Positions 15,608-24,896 of a stretch of DNA of 64,000 bases are shown piece by piece. The notes under the pieces are model-generated. The model was not told where the DNA came from and made no database searches. It worked only from the letters and a program-made list of their open reading frames with translations. Source of the stretch: Chitinophaga alhagiae (GTDB lineage Bacteria; Bacteroidota; Bacteroidia; Chitinophagales; Chitinophagaceae). Each line of letters begins with the position of its first letter. Positions within the stretch are counted from its first letter, which is position 1. The translations under genes and the position numbers were made by a program. The stretch is from NCBI RefSeq assembly GCF_003568665.1, contig NZ_QXMH01000004.1, positions 538,942-602,941 of the forward strand, read 5' to 3'.

Positions 15608-18454
15608 TTATTTTTCAGGTACCAGCACTGCCTTGAAGTAATTGGCCCCGCCCAGGTATTTAACGGCGGCGGCTTTTACGCTGGCCTCCGTTACCTGCTG
15701 CAGGCGTTCCGCATGGCGCAGCACGCTGAGGGGATCTTCATTGGTTTTGAGCTTGGAGGTGATGTAAGACAGCCAGAAATTGTTTTCCCGCAGGCTTACT
15801 TCCATGGCCCGCGCGCTTTCCGCGCGGAACTTCTCAATATCCACCGCGGTAGCGCCTTCTTTCTTGATCTTCTCTATCTCGTCCAGCGCGGCATTGACCA
15901 GCTTGTCTACATTGGCGGATGCGCAACTGAAAGAAATGGTAAGGTTGTAATAAGGCTGGGGGTACTTTTCGTAGCTCACGCCTACCCTGGGGCTGTACAC
16001 GCCGCTTTCCTTTTCGCGCAGGCGTTCCAGCACCTTGAACTCCAGCACATCGCTCAGGGCGCTCAGCTGCAGGTTATTGTCTGCCGCATAGTCATAATCC
16101 CCATGGAAAAAGAGTTTCACCTGCGCCTTGTCTTCAATGCCTTTCTTCACAATGCGGGTAACGTTGCCGGTGAGCGGTTTGCCGCCGCGGTCCGCAAACT
16201 TCTCTTTACGGCCGGTGGCGGGCAGGCCGCCCAGGTAGGTTTCCAGCAGGGGCTTGATCTTTTCCACTTCAAAATTGCCTACAAATACGAACGTTTGGCC
16301 GCTGGCATCTGCAAAGCGGTCTTTGAAGAACGCAAAGGAACGGTCAAGGCTGATCTGGTCCAGCTCCGCCAGGGTGGGCTTGCGTTCACGCAGGCTGTTG
16401 GAAGACATCACCGAGGTGATGGTATCTCCGTATACGCTTTCCGGGCTGTCATCCGCGTTCTGCAGGTATACCCTGAACTCGTCCATGTTCTTTTTAAAGA
16501 GAATGGGGTCTTTACGCGGGTTGGTGCCATGGGCGTATACCAGCTGCAAGGCGGTTTCCAGGTCTTTGGGAGAAGCGGAGCCGCCGTAGCCTTCATACAG
16601 GCTGCTGATGTACACGGAGCCGTTGGCGGTGCTGCCGGCCAGCATTTTGCGCAGCTGGGTGTTCTCAAACTCCCCGATGCCGTCTCCGCCAATGTTGCCG
16701 GCGTAGTTGGTGGCCATGTAGTCTCTATCTTCCGCCAGAGACATGCCGCCTTCCGCAAAGGAAGAGAAAATGATCTGGTCGTTCTTGAACGTAGTGGGTT
16801 TCAGGTACACCTTTACGCCGTTAGACAGGGTGAGTTTGGTTACGTCTATGCCTTCAATTCTTTCTTCGGCGGTTACCTTGCCGGGTGTGGGTTTCTTTTC
16901 CAGCAGGGGTTTGTTCACGCCCGCGTCTACGTAGGCGGTAAGGCCTTTGCCGGAGTTGCGCAGCGCGTCCAGCAACTGGGCGTCTGCGGGCAGTTTGGCC
17001 TTGTCTTTCTCAGGCGCCTGTGCAATGATGGTGATGTTTTCGGGCGTCATTATTTTTTTGGCAAACTGGTTCACCTCTGCCAGCGTGATCTCGCTCAACA
17101 GCTGTTTGGTCAGCGTGTAGCGGAAATCAGGGCTGAGTATGGGTGATTTGTACATGAAGTTTCTCAGGTACGTTTGCACAAAGGCGTTGGAGTTGATCTT
17201 GTCTTTTTCGCGGTAGTTCTTTTCATTGCCGGCTTCCATGTTCTTTTTCACTACTTCCAGTTCTGACGCCGTGAAACCGAATTGCGCCATGCGCTCTGCT
17301 TCCGCGGCCACGCCGCTGAGGCCTTTGGCCAGCTCGCCGGGGTCTTTGGTAACGGCCACAATGGTAGCGGCGTCAATGCCGGGCACCATGCCGCCCTGGT
17401 AGGCGCCATAGCTGAACTGCCCGTCTACAAAGGGCGCGGTACCTTTCTGCTTCAGCTCCTGTATGCGCGCGCCGATCATGGAATTGATCATGCTGGTGAT
17501 AATGCCCTTGCGCACGTCCGCCACGCCGCCGGTCTCTTTATACCGGTGACGGATAAAGGCGATGACCACGTTGTAGGGAAACTCCTTGTCTGTTACCTGT
17601 TTTACCACCGGCTGCTTGTTGTCAGGCAGATCGTACCGCTGGTGCGGGCGCGGGTTGGCGGGGTTGGCAAGCGGGCTGAAGTTCTCCCTGATCAGCGCTT
17701 CCACCTGTGCCACGTCAAAGTCTCCCACCGCTATTACCGCCTGCAGGTTGGGGCGGTACCAGTCTTTATAGAACTGTTTGATCTCGTTGTGCTGGAAGTG
17801 CTGGATAATGTCCAGCTTGCCGATGGGGATGCGCTCCGCGTAACGGGAGCCGCCCAGCAGCACCGGCAGCAGCTCTTTCTGCATGCGCGATTGCGCATTT
17901 TTGCCCCGCTGGCGGTCTTCTTCCACGATCACCCCTCTTTCCTCGTCAATGTCATCATTTTCCATGCTTACATAACCCGCCCAGTTGGCCAGTATCTTGA
18001 AGCCGTTCCTGAACAGGGCGGCGCTGTCTGTAGGAATAGGCAGCTGGTACACCGTCTGGTCAAAAGACGTATAGGCGTTAAGGTCAGCCCCGAACTTCAC
18101 ACCAGCTTTCTGCAGGTAGTTGATCAGTTCGTTCTTCGGGAAATCTTTGGTGCCGTTAAAGGCCATATGTTCCGTAAAGTGGGCCAGGCCCTGCTGGGCA
18201 TCTGTTTCCATAAGGGAGCCTGCTTTCAGGGCCATGTACAGCACCGCCCTGTTCCTGGGCTCGCTGTTTTTCCGGATGTAATAGGTGAGGCCGTTGGAGA
18301 GTTTGCCGATCTTCACATCGGGGTCTGCAGGTATGCTGCCGATGGCAGATTTAGCGGCGGCCTGTTTGGGTTTGGGCTGCGCCTGCGCCTGGGTGAAAGA
18401 TACCTGTAGAACGCTTGCTGCCGCAAGCGTCAGCAGTAGAAAATTTCTTTTCAT
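15608..18454 (-). CDS. Secreted M16 family metallopeptidase (pitrilysin type, two-half)
   Basis: 948 residues with a signal peptide ending near residue 25. The first M16 domain (about 45-270) has the inverted zinc motif HFTEH at 92-96 and the downstream acidic ligand in ERGVIVEEDRQ (about 165-178). Two inactive-type M16_C domains and a second M16 half follow (about 520-948), in which the zinc motif is absent, as usual for pitrilysin-like proteins. It degrades peptides in a closed chamber, here in the periplasm. Length and architecture match the roughly 940-residue Bacteroidota group. It is transcribed alone, converging on the cytochrome operon, and the 300 bp upstream contain no gene. Confidence 0.93.
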   Translation of the reverse strand: MKRNFLLLTLAAASVLQVSFTQAQAQPKPKQAAAKSAIGSIPADPDVKIGKLSNGLTYYIRKNSEPRNRAVLYMALKAGSLMETDAQQGLAHFTEHMAFNGTKDFPKNELINYLQKAGVKFGADLNAYTSFDQTVYQLPIPTDSAALFRNGFKILANWAGYVSMENDDIDEERGVIVEEDRQRGKNAQSRMQKELLPVLLGGSRYAERIPIGKLDIIQHFQHNEIKQFYKDWYRPNLQAVIAVGDFDVAQVEALIRENFSPLANPANPRPHQRYDLPDNKQPVVKQVTDKEFPYNVVIAFIRHRYKETGGVADVRKGIITSMINSMIGARIQELKQKGTAPFVDGQFSYGAYQGGMVPGIDAATIVAVTKDPGELAKGLSGVAAEAERMAQFGFTASELEVVKKNMEAGNEKNYREKDKINSNAFVQTYLRNFMYKSPILSPDFRYTLTKQLLSEITLAEVNQFAKKIMTPENITIIAQAPEKDKAKLPADAQLLDALRNSGKGLTAYVDAGVNKPLLEKKPTPGKVTAEERIEGIDVTKLTLSNGVKVYLKPTTFKNDQIIFSSFAEGGMSLAEDRDYMATNYAGNIGGDGIGEFENTQLRKMLAGSTANGSVYISSLYEGYGGSASPKDLETALQLVYAHGTNPRKDPILFKKNMDEFRVYLQNADDSPESVYGDTITSVMSSNSLRERKPTLAELDQISLDRSFAFFKDRFADASGQTFVFVGNFEVEKIKPLLETYLGGLPATGRKEKFADRGGKPLTGNVTRIVKKGIEDKAQVKLFFHGDYDYAADNNLQLSALSDVLEFKVLERLREKESGVYSPRVGVSYEKYPQPYYNLTISFSCASANVDKLVNAALDEIEKIKKEGATAVDIEKFRAESARAMEVSLRENNFWLSYITSKLKTNEDPLSVLRHAERLQQVTEASVKAAAVKYLGGANYFKAVLVPEK

Positions 18455-18755
18455 AAATGGTGTTGGTTTATAGATTTTGTGCGGGCAAAGCCGCCTCCCG
18501 CGGGGCGGGGTGGTAAATATACTATAAACCCTTTAAACAGGGCTTTCCGTTCATCAGGAAAAGCGGGGGGAATGATGATCTTGTGCCCGAAACGTCAGAT
18601 CGCGCCGGTGGCGTTCGGGAACACAGTTTCCGCAATTTCGTTGGTGCATGTTGGTCCGCCGGCCAACTAAAAACGGCCCATGCCATATAGCATGAGCCGT
18701 CCGGAACTTTATTTGCAGCCTGCGCCACCATCGAGGCGCCGGCAGGGCCGCCAAA
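18455..18755. other. Intergenic region upstream of the M16 gene
   Basis: No gene is visible in these 301 bp. The left part should hold the M16 promoter, although I cannot place a convincing -33/-7 pair. The right part holds the terminator of the GH2 gene (18668-18700). Confidence 0.6.
18668..18700 (-). terminator. Terminator of the GH2 gene
   Basis: Stem ACGGCcCATGC (18673-18683) pairs with GCATGaGCCGT (18690-18700) around the loop CATATA, with one mismatch. AAAAA at 18668-18672 becomes the U-tract of the minus transcript. It lies about 55 bp beyond the GH2 stop. Confidence 0.75.
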
Positions 18756-20588
18756 TCAAAACTTCCCTTTCACCAGCGCCGCATTATACAACTGCTGGTG
18801 TACCTCGTAAAAAGATCTCACCGGGTTTTTGAACACCTTTCTGTCATACGTAATGAGGCCGTTGGTCTCAATTTCCACATCGGTGGTCTGCGTGTATACG
18901 GCCGCGGACAGCCCCATGGGGATAAGGTCTTTCAGCCTGCTCATGTATTCCGTGTAGCGTTTGAACAGTTCGTCTGCGGTTTTGAAGGTCTGGTACCCCC
19001 AATTGTCTTTCTGCTGCCATACGTGGCCGTTCACCGGCAGGCCCAGCCCGCCGAACTCGCCCAGTACAATGGCCTGTTTGCCGCCATAAAGGTCAGGCTG
19101 CGGCATGGCAGGTTCCGGGTAATTGTGCAGGTCTATGATGTGGCCGGTGGGGAAAAAGTTGCCGCCGCTGGCGCTGTTCACCAGGCGGGAAGGATCTTTT
19201 TGCATGGTCCACTCGGTAATTTCCTTTGTTTTGAACTGGCCCCAGGCCTCGTTGAAGGGTACCCATACTACAATGGAGGGGCTGTTGTGCAACGCTTCCA
19301 TGATGGCGTTCCACTCTTCGCGGTAGGCCTTTTCAGAGGCGGGGCTGCGTTGCTGCTCCGTGCCCTTGCCTACAATACCGGGCCTCGGCTCCCAGCGGTT
19401 GCCGAGGTCTCCGCTGGGCATATCCTGCCAAACCAGCATGCCCAGGCGGTCGCAATGGTAATACCAGCGCGCGGGCTCTACCTTGATGTGTTTGCGGATC
19501 ATGTTGAAGCCCATGGCTTTGGTCTGCTCCACGTCAAACAGCAGGGCCTCATCTGTGGGGGCGGTGTATAGCCCGTCAGGCCACCAGCCCTGGTCAAGCG
19601 GGCCGTACTGGAAGAGGAACTGGTTGTTGAGCAGCATGCGGTATACGCCGTTGGCGTCTTTGGCCATGGAAGACTTGCGCATGGCAAAGTAGCTCTGTAC
19701 GGTATCTACCGCCTTGCCTTTGCGGGCAATTTCCAGGCGCAGGTCATACAGGAACGGGTTGGCGGGAGACCAGAGTTTGGGAGAAGCGATCTTCAGCACG
19801 GTGGTGCCGCCGGGTTCCATTTCGCCTTCGGCTACTTTAGCGTCACCGTCCCAGGCGCTGACCACCACTTTGTCTCCCGGCACGGGATTCACTACGGTGG
19901 TAGACACGGTGAGGGTTTGCTGGTCTATATCCGGCGTTTGTTTCATGGTGGCCAGGTAGGTTTCCGGCACTACTTCCAGCCAAACGGTTTGCCAGATGCC
20001 GGTTACGGGCGTGTACCAGATGCCGTGCGGCCTGCGTACCTGTTTGCCGCGGGGCTGGGGGCCTTCATCAGTGGGGTCCCACACTTTCACCACCAGGGTT
20101 TGCGGGCCTTTCTTTTTCAGGTGCTGGGTAATATCGAACGAGAAGGGGTCAAAGCCGCCTTTGTGGCTGCCCACCAGCATATCGTTCACATACACTTCCG
20201 CTTCCCAGTCTACCGCGCCGAAATGCAGCAGCACGCGTTTGCCTTTTGTGCCGGATGGCGGGGTAAAGGCGGTGCTGTACCAGAGTACGCTGTCTTTCCC
20301 TACCGTTCTGCCTACGCCCGAGAGCGCGGACTCTATGGCAAAGGGCACCAGTATCTTCCCGTCGTAAGCGTCTGCCTGGCCGCCGCTGCGGCGGGTTACA
20401 GCATAGTCCCACAAACCGTTCAGGTTCTTCCAGTTGCCGCGTACGAACTGCGGGCGCGGATATTCAGGCAATACGTTCTCCGGCGTTACCTTTTCTGCCC
20501 AGGGCGTGGTGATCTTTCCCGGTACTACCTGCCAGCTTTGCGCCTGCGCCATGTTGGCCACCAGTAGTAATAAAATGAGTTTCTTCAT
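18756..20588 (-). CDS. Secreted glycoside hydrolase family 2 (beta-galactosidase/glucuronidase type)
   Basis: 610 residues from the ATG at 20588, which gives a signal peptide (LLLLLVANMAQAQ). A longer open frame reaches 20996 but would run through the divergent DUF1080 gene and is rejected. Domains are a jelly-roll sugar-binding domain (about 45-210), an immunoglobulin-like sandwich (about 215-305) and a TIM barrel (about 315-600). The acid/base is E447 in PFNEAWGQ and the nucleophile E511 in LGEFGG. The family removes beta-linked galactose, glucuronate, mannose or similar from chain ends; substrate unknown. The protein is short for GH2 because it lacks the C-terminal LacZ domains. It is divergent from the DUF1080 gene, 76 bp apart, and the two may share a promoter region. 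Confidence 0.92.
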   Translation of the reverse strand: MKKLILLLLVANMAQAQSWQVVPGKITTPWAEKVTPENVLPEYPRPQFVRGNWKNLNGLWDYAVTRRSGGQADAYDGKILVPFAIESALSGVGRTVGKDSVLWYSTAFTPPSGTKGKRVLLHFGAVDWEAEVYVNDMLVGSHKGGFDPFSFDITQHLKKKGPQTLVVKVWDPTDEGPQPRGKQVRRPHGIWYTPVTGIWQTVWLEVVPETYLATMKQTPDIDQQTLTVSTTVVNPVPGDKVVVSAWDGDAKVAEGEMEPGGTTVLKIASPKLWSPANPFLYDLRLEIARKGKAVDTVQSYFAMRKSSMAKDANGVYRMLLNNQFLFQYGPLDQGWWPDGLYTAPTDEALLFDVEQTKAMGFNMIRKHIKVEPARWYYHCDRLGMLVWQDMPSGDLGNRWEPRPGIVGKGTEQQRSPASEKAYREEWNAIMEALHNSPSIVVWVPFNEAWGQFKTKEITEWTMQKDPSRLVNSASGGNFFPTGHIIDLHNYPEPAMPQPDLYGGKQAIVLGEFGGLGLPVNGHVWQQKDNWGYQTFKTADELFKRYTEYMSRLKDLIPMGLSAAVYTQTTDVEIETNGLITYDRKVFKNPVRSFYEVHQQLYNAALVKGKF

Positions 20589-20664
20589 GAACCTGTGTTT
20601 TGTGCTTTTTTGTGCAAGGGTGTGGAAGCAGGTAAAATAGTGATTTTTTGAATATCTTGGAAGT

Positions 20665-21351
20665 ATGAAAAAGTTACTCCTTGCTGCGGCGGTACTATGC
20701 AGCGCCACGTTATGCTCCGCGCAAACCCGCAGCCTGTTCAACGGGAAGGACTTTACGGGCTGGCATATAGACGTGCCGGACCTGGAAAAGGACAGCTCCA
20801 CGCCCAACCCCTTCATTATCCGCAATGGCATGATGGTGAGCCTGGCCAAACCGCAGGGCCACATTATCACAGACGCGGTATATGAAAATTTCCGGCTGGA
20901 TGTGGAGTACCGTTTCCCCGGCAAGCCCGGCAACTGCGGGGTGCTGGTATTTGCGTCCAAACCGCGGATGCTGTACGGCATGTTCCCCCAATCCATTGAA
21001 GTGCAGATGATGCATCAGAACGCGGGAGATTTCTGGTGCATCGGTGAAAACATCGAGGTGCCCGATATGGAGACCCGGCGCGGCCCGCGTGAAAAGTGGG
21101 GCACTACGGAGGGCAAGGAGCGCCGCATCAAGAACCTGACGGACAATTCAGAAAAACCGCTGGGAGAATGGAACCACATGCGCATTGAATGCCTGGGCAA
21201 CACGGTGAAGGTATGGGTGAACGGGGACCTGGTGAACGAAGGCGCCAACGCCACTGCTTCCCGCGGCCAGATAGCGCTGCAGGCGGAAGGTTCCGAAGTG
21301 GAGTTCAGGAAGGTGGCCCTTACGCCGCTTAAAAAAGCCGGGAAACAATAA
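20665..21351 (+). CDS. DUF1080 (3-keto-disaccharide hydrolase-type) secreted protein
   Basis: 228 residues with a signal peptide ending about residue 20 (LCSAQ). The rest is a single concanavalin-like sandwich of DUF1080: SLFNGKDFTGWHIDV, FRLDVEYRFPGKPGNCGVLVF, SIEVQMMHQNAGDFW, EWNHMRIECLGNTVKVWVNGDLVNE and GQIALQAEGSEVEFRKVAL. The family binds carbohydrate, and some members hydrolyse 3-keto-glycosides formed by oxidation of sugars. It lies divergent to the GH2 gene, consistent with a sugar-related role. The ATG at 20665 directly precedes the signal peptide. A short hairpin (TGCCCAT-ATGGGCA at 21352-21369) touches its stop codon but lacks a T-run. Confidence 0.92.
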   Translation: MKKLLLAAAVLCSATLCSAQTRSLFNGKDFTGWHIDVPDLEKDSSTPNPFIIRNGMMVSLAKPQGHIITDAVYENFRLDVEYRFPGKPGNCGVLVFASKPRMLYGMFPQSIEVQMMHQNAGDFWCIGENIEVPDMETRRGPREKWGTTEGKERRIKNLTDNSEKPLGEWNHMRIECLGNTVKVWVNGDLVNEGANATASRGQIALQAEGSEVEFRKVALTPLKKAGKQ

Positions 21352-21600
21352 TGCCCATGGATATGGGCACTAGCGGAAAACCAAAAACATAGGTATGTAT
21401 GCACCGGGTTGAACCGGCGGTTACAATATGTATACTAATGTCAACCATGTATGCATCATTCGGAGGGATACAACGGAAAAACAAAAATGAATGCGGTAGT
21501 CCGAAGCTGCAGGAGAAGCAGTGGCCGTAATTTGTAAAATTATTGATTACGAACAGGTTAAATGTTTGTTAAGACGGTAACGGGCAACGTTATATGAAGA
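21352..21600. other. Intergenic region without a recognisable gene
   Basis: About 250 bp between the DUF1080 stop and the shared terminator. It holds a 7-bp hairpin at 21352-21369 and several short ATG/TATG runs but no reading frame of useful length, and I recognise no RNA gene. Confidence 0.5.
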
Positions 21601-21644
21601 AAAGCCGGCCGGGAAGCGGGATACCCTGCTTCCGGCCGGCTTTT
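21601..21644. terminator. Bidirectional terminator
   Basis: A long GC-rich hairpin: the arms AAAAGCCGGCCGGGAAGC and GCTTCCGGCCGGCTTTT pair with a single bulged G. Runs of A and T lie on both sides, so it can stop the DUF1080 transcript and the converging YhcH/YjgK gene, whose stop codon is only 22 bp away. Confidence 0.9.
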
Positions 21645-21665
21645 AAATATGGTAAACCGGGGAAT

Positions 21666-22121
21666 TTATGCCACACTGATCTTGATCACCACCTTTTTGA
21701 CGGGCTGCTGCACGCCGGCCGTGAGGTTGGGCATGTGCAGGTCTGACGGGAAGAATATGGCGAACTGGTGCTGCGCCAGCCGCGAAAAGAAGGCCGGCCG
21801 CTCTCCGAACAGCATGTAATCCGCGTCACCGTCATACGCCCTGGAGGGGGTTTGGCCGTTCAGGAAATCATGCCCTATCTGCTCTTCTCCTTTTGCCACA
21901 TATTGTACGTCTATATATTTTTTGTGGGCCTCCATCTGCTCCCCTGCCGGATCTACCGTCTGGTACTCGTTCACGATGGCGAAGATGGTATTCCCTTCAA
22001 TTTCGTATTTCCCTTTTTCAAGCGTGGAAAAATCTGTCTGCTGCAGGTACTCGAAAGCCTTCACGAACCTGGGGCCCAGGCCGTGGTAAAGATGCGCATT
22101 GTCTAAAGAATCGATGATCAT
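21666..22121 (-). CDS. YhcH/YjgK/YiaL family protein (DUF386)
   Basis: 151 residues, cytoplasmic. It shows the family's cupin-like sequence: NTIFAIVNEYQTVD, the metal-binding type segment MEAHKKYIDVQYVAKGEE (His in EAHKKYID), FFPSDLHMPNL and the final KKVVIKI strand. Family members are found next to sialic-acid and other sugar pathways and have been linked to sugar-acid or anomer handling; no such pathway is next to it here. It probably acts on a small sugar metabolite, but the substrate is not evident. The gene is divergent from the Mla operon, with 138 bp between starts. Confidence 0.9.
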   Translation of the reverse strand: MIIDSLDNAHLYHGLGPRFVKAFEYLQQTDFSTLEKGKYEIEGNTIFAIVNEYQTVDPAGEQMEAHKKYIDVQYVAKGEEQIGHDFLNGQTPSRAYDGDADYMLFGERPAFFSRLAQHQFAIFFPSDLHMPNLTAGVQQPVKKVVIKISVA

Positions 22122-22259
22122 GGCTATAAAAATTCGGCCGGTAAGATAGTCATTGTATGTTAAAACAACACCAATTTTGATAACGGTATGCCGTTTGCTT
22201 GAGGATTTGGCATGATATTATAACAATCAATCAGCCGAAATTGTAATAATTTTGACAAA

Positions 22260-23060
22260 ATGCAGCAAATGGATCCTAACGAACAAACGGAGAAACCACT
22301 TATTTCCAAAGGGCTTGATGCTTTTTTCATTGGCGTGTACGATATTTTCCGGTTCATCAGCCGTTTTTTCAAGGAAGTGCTGCTCCCCCCTTTCGAGATC
22401 AGGGAACTGATACGGCAGTGTTTCCAGGTGGGGTATAAATCCCTGGCGCTGATCAGTCTCACGGGTTTCATTACCGGGCTGGTATTCACCAAACAAAGCC
22501 GGCCTTCGCTGGCGGAGTTCGGCGCTACCTCCTGGCTGCCTTCCCTCATTTCCATTGCGGTGATCAGGGCGCTGGCCCCCCTTGTAACGGCGCTCATCTG
22601 CGCGGGCAAGGTAGGTTCCAGCATCGGCGCCGAGCTGGCGTCCATGAAAGTAACCGAGCAGATAGACGCTATGGAAGTATCCGCCATCAACCCCTTCAAA
22701 TACCTGGTGGTAACCCGCGTGCTGGCCTGCACCATCTGCCTGCCGCTGCTGATGTCTTACACGGCCGTAGTGGGGCTGATGGGCTCTTACCTGGACGTTC
22801 ACCTGAACGAGCAGACCAGCATGGTGGCCTTTTTCCAGAAAGCCTTTGAAAGCATTTCGTTCCTTGACCTGGGCTCCTCTTTTGTGAAAGCCACGGTATT
22901 CGGTTTCACCATCGGCATTGTGAGCGCCTACCAGGGTTATAATGCCTCACAGGGCACGCAGGGCGTGGGCAAGGCGGCCAATATTTCCGTGGTGATCTCC
23001 ATGTTCCTGATATTTATTGAAGAAATAGTTATTGTTCAGATAGTAAACTCGATACGCTAA
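22260..23060 (+). CDS. mlaE: Mla-type ABC transporter permease (MlaE family)
   Basis: 266 residues with about five to six hydrophobic segments and the MlaE signature (LISLTGFITGLVF near 75; CAGKVGSSIGAELASMKVTEQIDAMEV around 121-145). It is the inner-membrane channel of a phospholipid transporter that maintains outer-membrane lipid asymmetry. The ATPase gene starts 4 bp downstream and the MCE protein follows, so this is a complete three-gene core operon. A second ATG at 22269 could be the true start, as TAATTTTG at 22247-22254 resembles a -7 box and would leave almost no leader for the first one. No MlaB or MlaC gene is present here. Confidence 0.95.
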   Translation: MQQMDPNEQTEKPLISKGLDAFFIGVYDIFRFISRFFKEVLLPPFEIRELIRQCFQVGYKSLALISLTGFITGLVFTKQSRPSLAEFGATSWLPSLISIAVIRALAPLVTALICAGKVGSSIGAELASMKVTEQIDAMEVSAINPFKYLVVTRVLACTICLPLLMSYTAVVGLMGSYLDVHLNEQTSMVAFFQKAFESISFLDLGSSFVKATVFGFTIGIVSAYQGYNASQGTQGVGKAANISVVISMFLIFIEEIVIVQIVNSIR

Positions 23061-23064
23061 CGGT

Positions 23065-23838
23065 ATGAAAACATTCACGCCTGAAATAGACTGGAACAAC
23101 GTGGTCATCTCCATCAAAGACCTGTACAAGTCTTTCGGGAACAACCACGTGCTGCGCGGTGTGGACCTGGAGCTGCACAAGGGCGAGAACATTGTGGTGC
23201 TGGGCCGCTCCGGCACGGGCAAGTCGGTATTGATCAAGATCATTTCCGGCCTGCTGCGGCAGGATGAAGGTACCGTGAACGTGCTGGGGCAGGATGTGGC
23301 GGCGCTCAGCCCGCAAGACCTGCGCGCCCTGCGGCTGAAAGTTGGTTTCTGCTTCCAGCATGGCGCCCTGTATGACAGCATGACCGTGGGCCAGAACCTC
23401 GCCTTTCCCCTGCAGCGCAACGAGCCGGGCATGAGCGCGGAGCAGCGCAACAAACTGGTAGATATTGTGCTGGACGCCGTAGGCCTCTCCCATACCATAG
23501 ACCAGATGCCGGCGGAACTGAGCGGCGGGCAGCGCAAACGTATAGGCATCGGCCGCACCCTCATCCTCCGGCCGGAGATCATGCTGTATGACGAGCCCAC
23601 GGCCGGGCTGGACCCCATTACCTGTACTGAGATCAACAACCTTATTAATGAAGTGCAGCGCAGGTTCCATACCAGTTCCATCATCATCACCCATGACCTT
23701 ACCTGCGCCAAGGTAACGGGAGATAATATAGCCGTGATGAAGGAAGGGAAATTTATCAGACAGGGAAAATTTGATGACGTATTTGCCGATAACGACGAAT
23801 TGATCAAGGAATTTTACGATTACAATTTTATTCAGTAA
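23065..23838 (+). CDS. mlaF: Mla-type ABC transporter ATPase (MlaF family)
   Basis: 257 residues with all ABC motifs: Walker A GRSGTGKS (47-54), Q-loop Q98, signature LSGGQRKR (152-159), Walker B IMLYDE (172-177) and the H-loop His in ITHDL (about 212). It powers lipid movement by the MlaE-like permease, with which it is co-transcribed (4-bp gap each side). The family is close to the MlaF/Ttg2A ATPases, whose signature is followed by KRIGIGRTL as seen here. It is cytoplasmic and membrane-associated. Confidence 0.96.
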   Translation: MKTFTPEIDWNNVVISIKDLYKSFGNNHVLRGVDLELHKGENIVVLGRSGTGKSVLIKIISGLLRQDEGTVNVLGQDVAALSPQDLRALRLKVGFCFQHGALYDSMTVGQNLAFPLQRNEPGMSAEQRNKLVDIVLDAVGLSHTIDQMPAELSGGQRKRIGIGRTLILRPEIMLYDEPTAGLDPITCTEINNLINEVQRRFHTSSIIITHDLTCAKVTGDNIAVMKEGKFIRQGKFDDVFADNDELIKEFYDYNFIQ

Positions 23839-23841
23839 ACT

Positions 23842-24864
23842 ATGAAAGATAAGAGTACCAAAAGGACCGTTATTGTGGGCATTTTCATTTTGCTGGGCCT
23901 GGTCATTTTCGCTACCGGCGTACTGCTGCTGGGCGGGCAGAAAAAAACCTTCATGCGGTCCGTCAGGGTGAGCGCCCTTTTTCACGACATCGGCGGCCTC
24001 TCCAAAGGAGATAACGTATGGTATTCAGGCGTGAAGGTGGGCACCATCAAAAGCATTTCCTTTCTGTCTCACGACCGTATTGAGGTGCAGATGGACATAG
24101 ACAAGAACTCCCGCAATTTTATCCATAAAGATGTAAGGGCCAAGGTCAGCTCAGACGGGCTGGTGGGCAACAAGATCATTGCGCTGGCCGGCGGCACCCC
24201 CGCCACGCCGCCTATAGCGGACGGAGACACCATTGTTGTGGAAACCAGCATCAGTACGGACGAGATCATGAACACCCTGCAGGTGAACAATAAAAGCCTG
24301 GTGGAAATTACCGGCAACCTGAAAACCATCACCAAAAAGATGATGGATGGCGAAGGCACCGTAGGCAAGCTGCTGAACGATGAAGCGCTGTACCTCAACC
24401 TGGCCGGCACCCTGGCCACGCTGCGCAAAACGGCCGCCAACACGGAGCGCCTTACAGACGGCCTGGCCGGCTATGCGGCCCAGCTGAGAAAGGAAGGTTC
24501 GCTGGCCAATGACCTGGTAACGGACACGGTGGTGTTTGCCCATCTCCGCTCCACGGTTACGCAGCTTTCCGCCGTGGCCAGCCATGCGGACAGCGTGATG
24601 CAAAACCTGCAGGAAGCCGCGGCCGGCGTGCAGCAAAACCTGCGCAGCCCCTCCACGCCCGCCGGCGTGCTGCTCAACGATGAAAAAACGGCGGAAGCCC
24701 TGAAAGCCACCATCCGCAACCTGGAGACCAGTACGGAGAAGCTGGATGAGAACATGGAAGCGCTGCAGCACAACTTTTTGCTGCGCGGCTTTTTCCGGAA
24801 AAAAGCCAAACGAGAAAAGAAGGAAGCGGCGCAGCAACCACAGCAGCCCGCTCCGCAACCATAA
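23842..24864 (+). CDS. mlaD: MCE-domain substrate-binding protein (MlaD family)
   Basis: 340 residues. A single N-terminal transmembrane helix (about 9-30) anchors it in the inner membrane, followed by the MCE domain (about 38-115: ALFHDIGGLSKGDNVWYSGVKVGTIKSI and VSSDGLVGNKIIAL) and a long mostly helical C-terminal part (about 125-320) with coiled-coil character, ending in a Lys/Glu/Gln-rich tail. MlaD-type proteins form a hexameric ring that accepts lipids for the permease. It is the last gene of the operon and is followed at once by a terminator. The length is typical for the Bacteroidota form, which carries a longer helical tail than E. coli MlaD. Confidence 0.95.
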   Translation: MKDKSTKRTVIVGIFILLGLVIFATGVLLLGGQKKTFMRSVRVSALFHDIGGLSKGDNVWYSGVKVGTIKSISFLSHDRIEVQMDIDKNSRNFIHKDVRAKVSSDGLVGNKIIALAGGTPATPPIADGDTIVVETSISTDEIMNTLQVNNKSLVEITGNLKTITKKMMDGEGTVGKLLNDEALYLNLAGTLATLRKTAANTERLTDGLAGYAAQLRKEGSLANDLVTDTVVFAHLRSTVTQLSAVASHADSVMQNLQEAAAGVQQNLRSPSTPAGVLLNDEKTAEALKATIRNLETSTEKLDENMEALQHNFLLRGFFRKKAKREKKEAAQQPQQPAPQP

Positions 24865-24870
24865 ACAGCA

Positions 24871-24896
24871 AGGCGCCTCACCGGGCGCCTTTTTTT
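24871..24896 (+). terminator. Terminator of the Mla operon
   Basis: Stem AGGCGCC/GGCGCCT with a six-base loop, then TTTTTT. Its T-tract overlaps the stop codon of the converging DinB gene. Confidence 0.92.

Noticed and set aside
15713..17146. Long plus-strand frame opposite the M16 gene
   Set aside because: Shadow frame within a clear peptidase gene; no signal, motif or start context.
20589..20996. Upstream extension of the GH2 reading frame to 20996
   Set aside because: It would run antisense through the divergent DUF1080 gene, and the ATG at 20588 gives a proper signal peptide.
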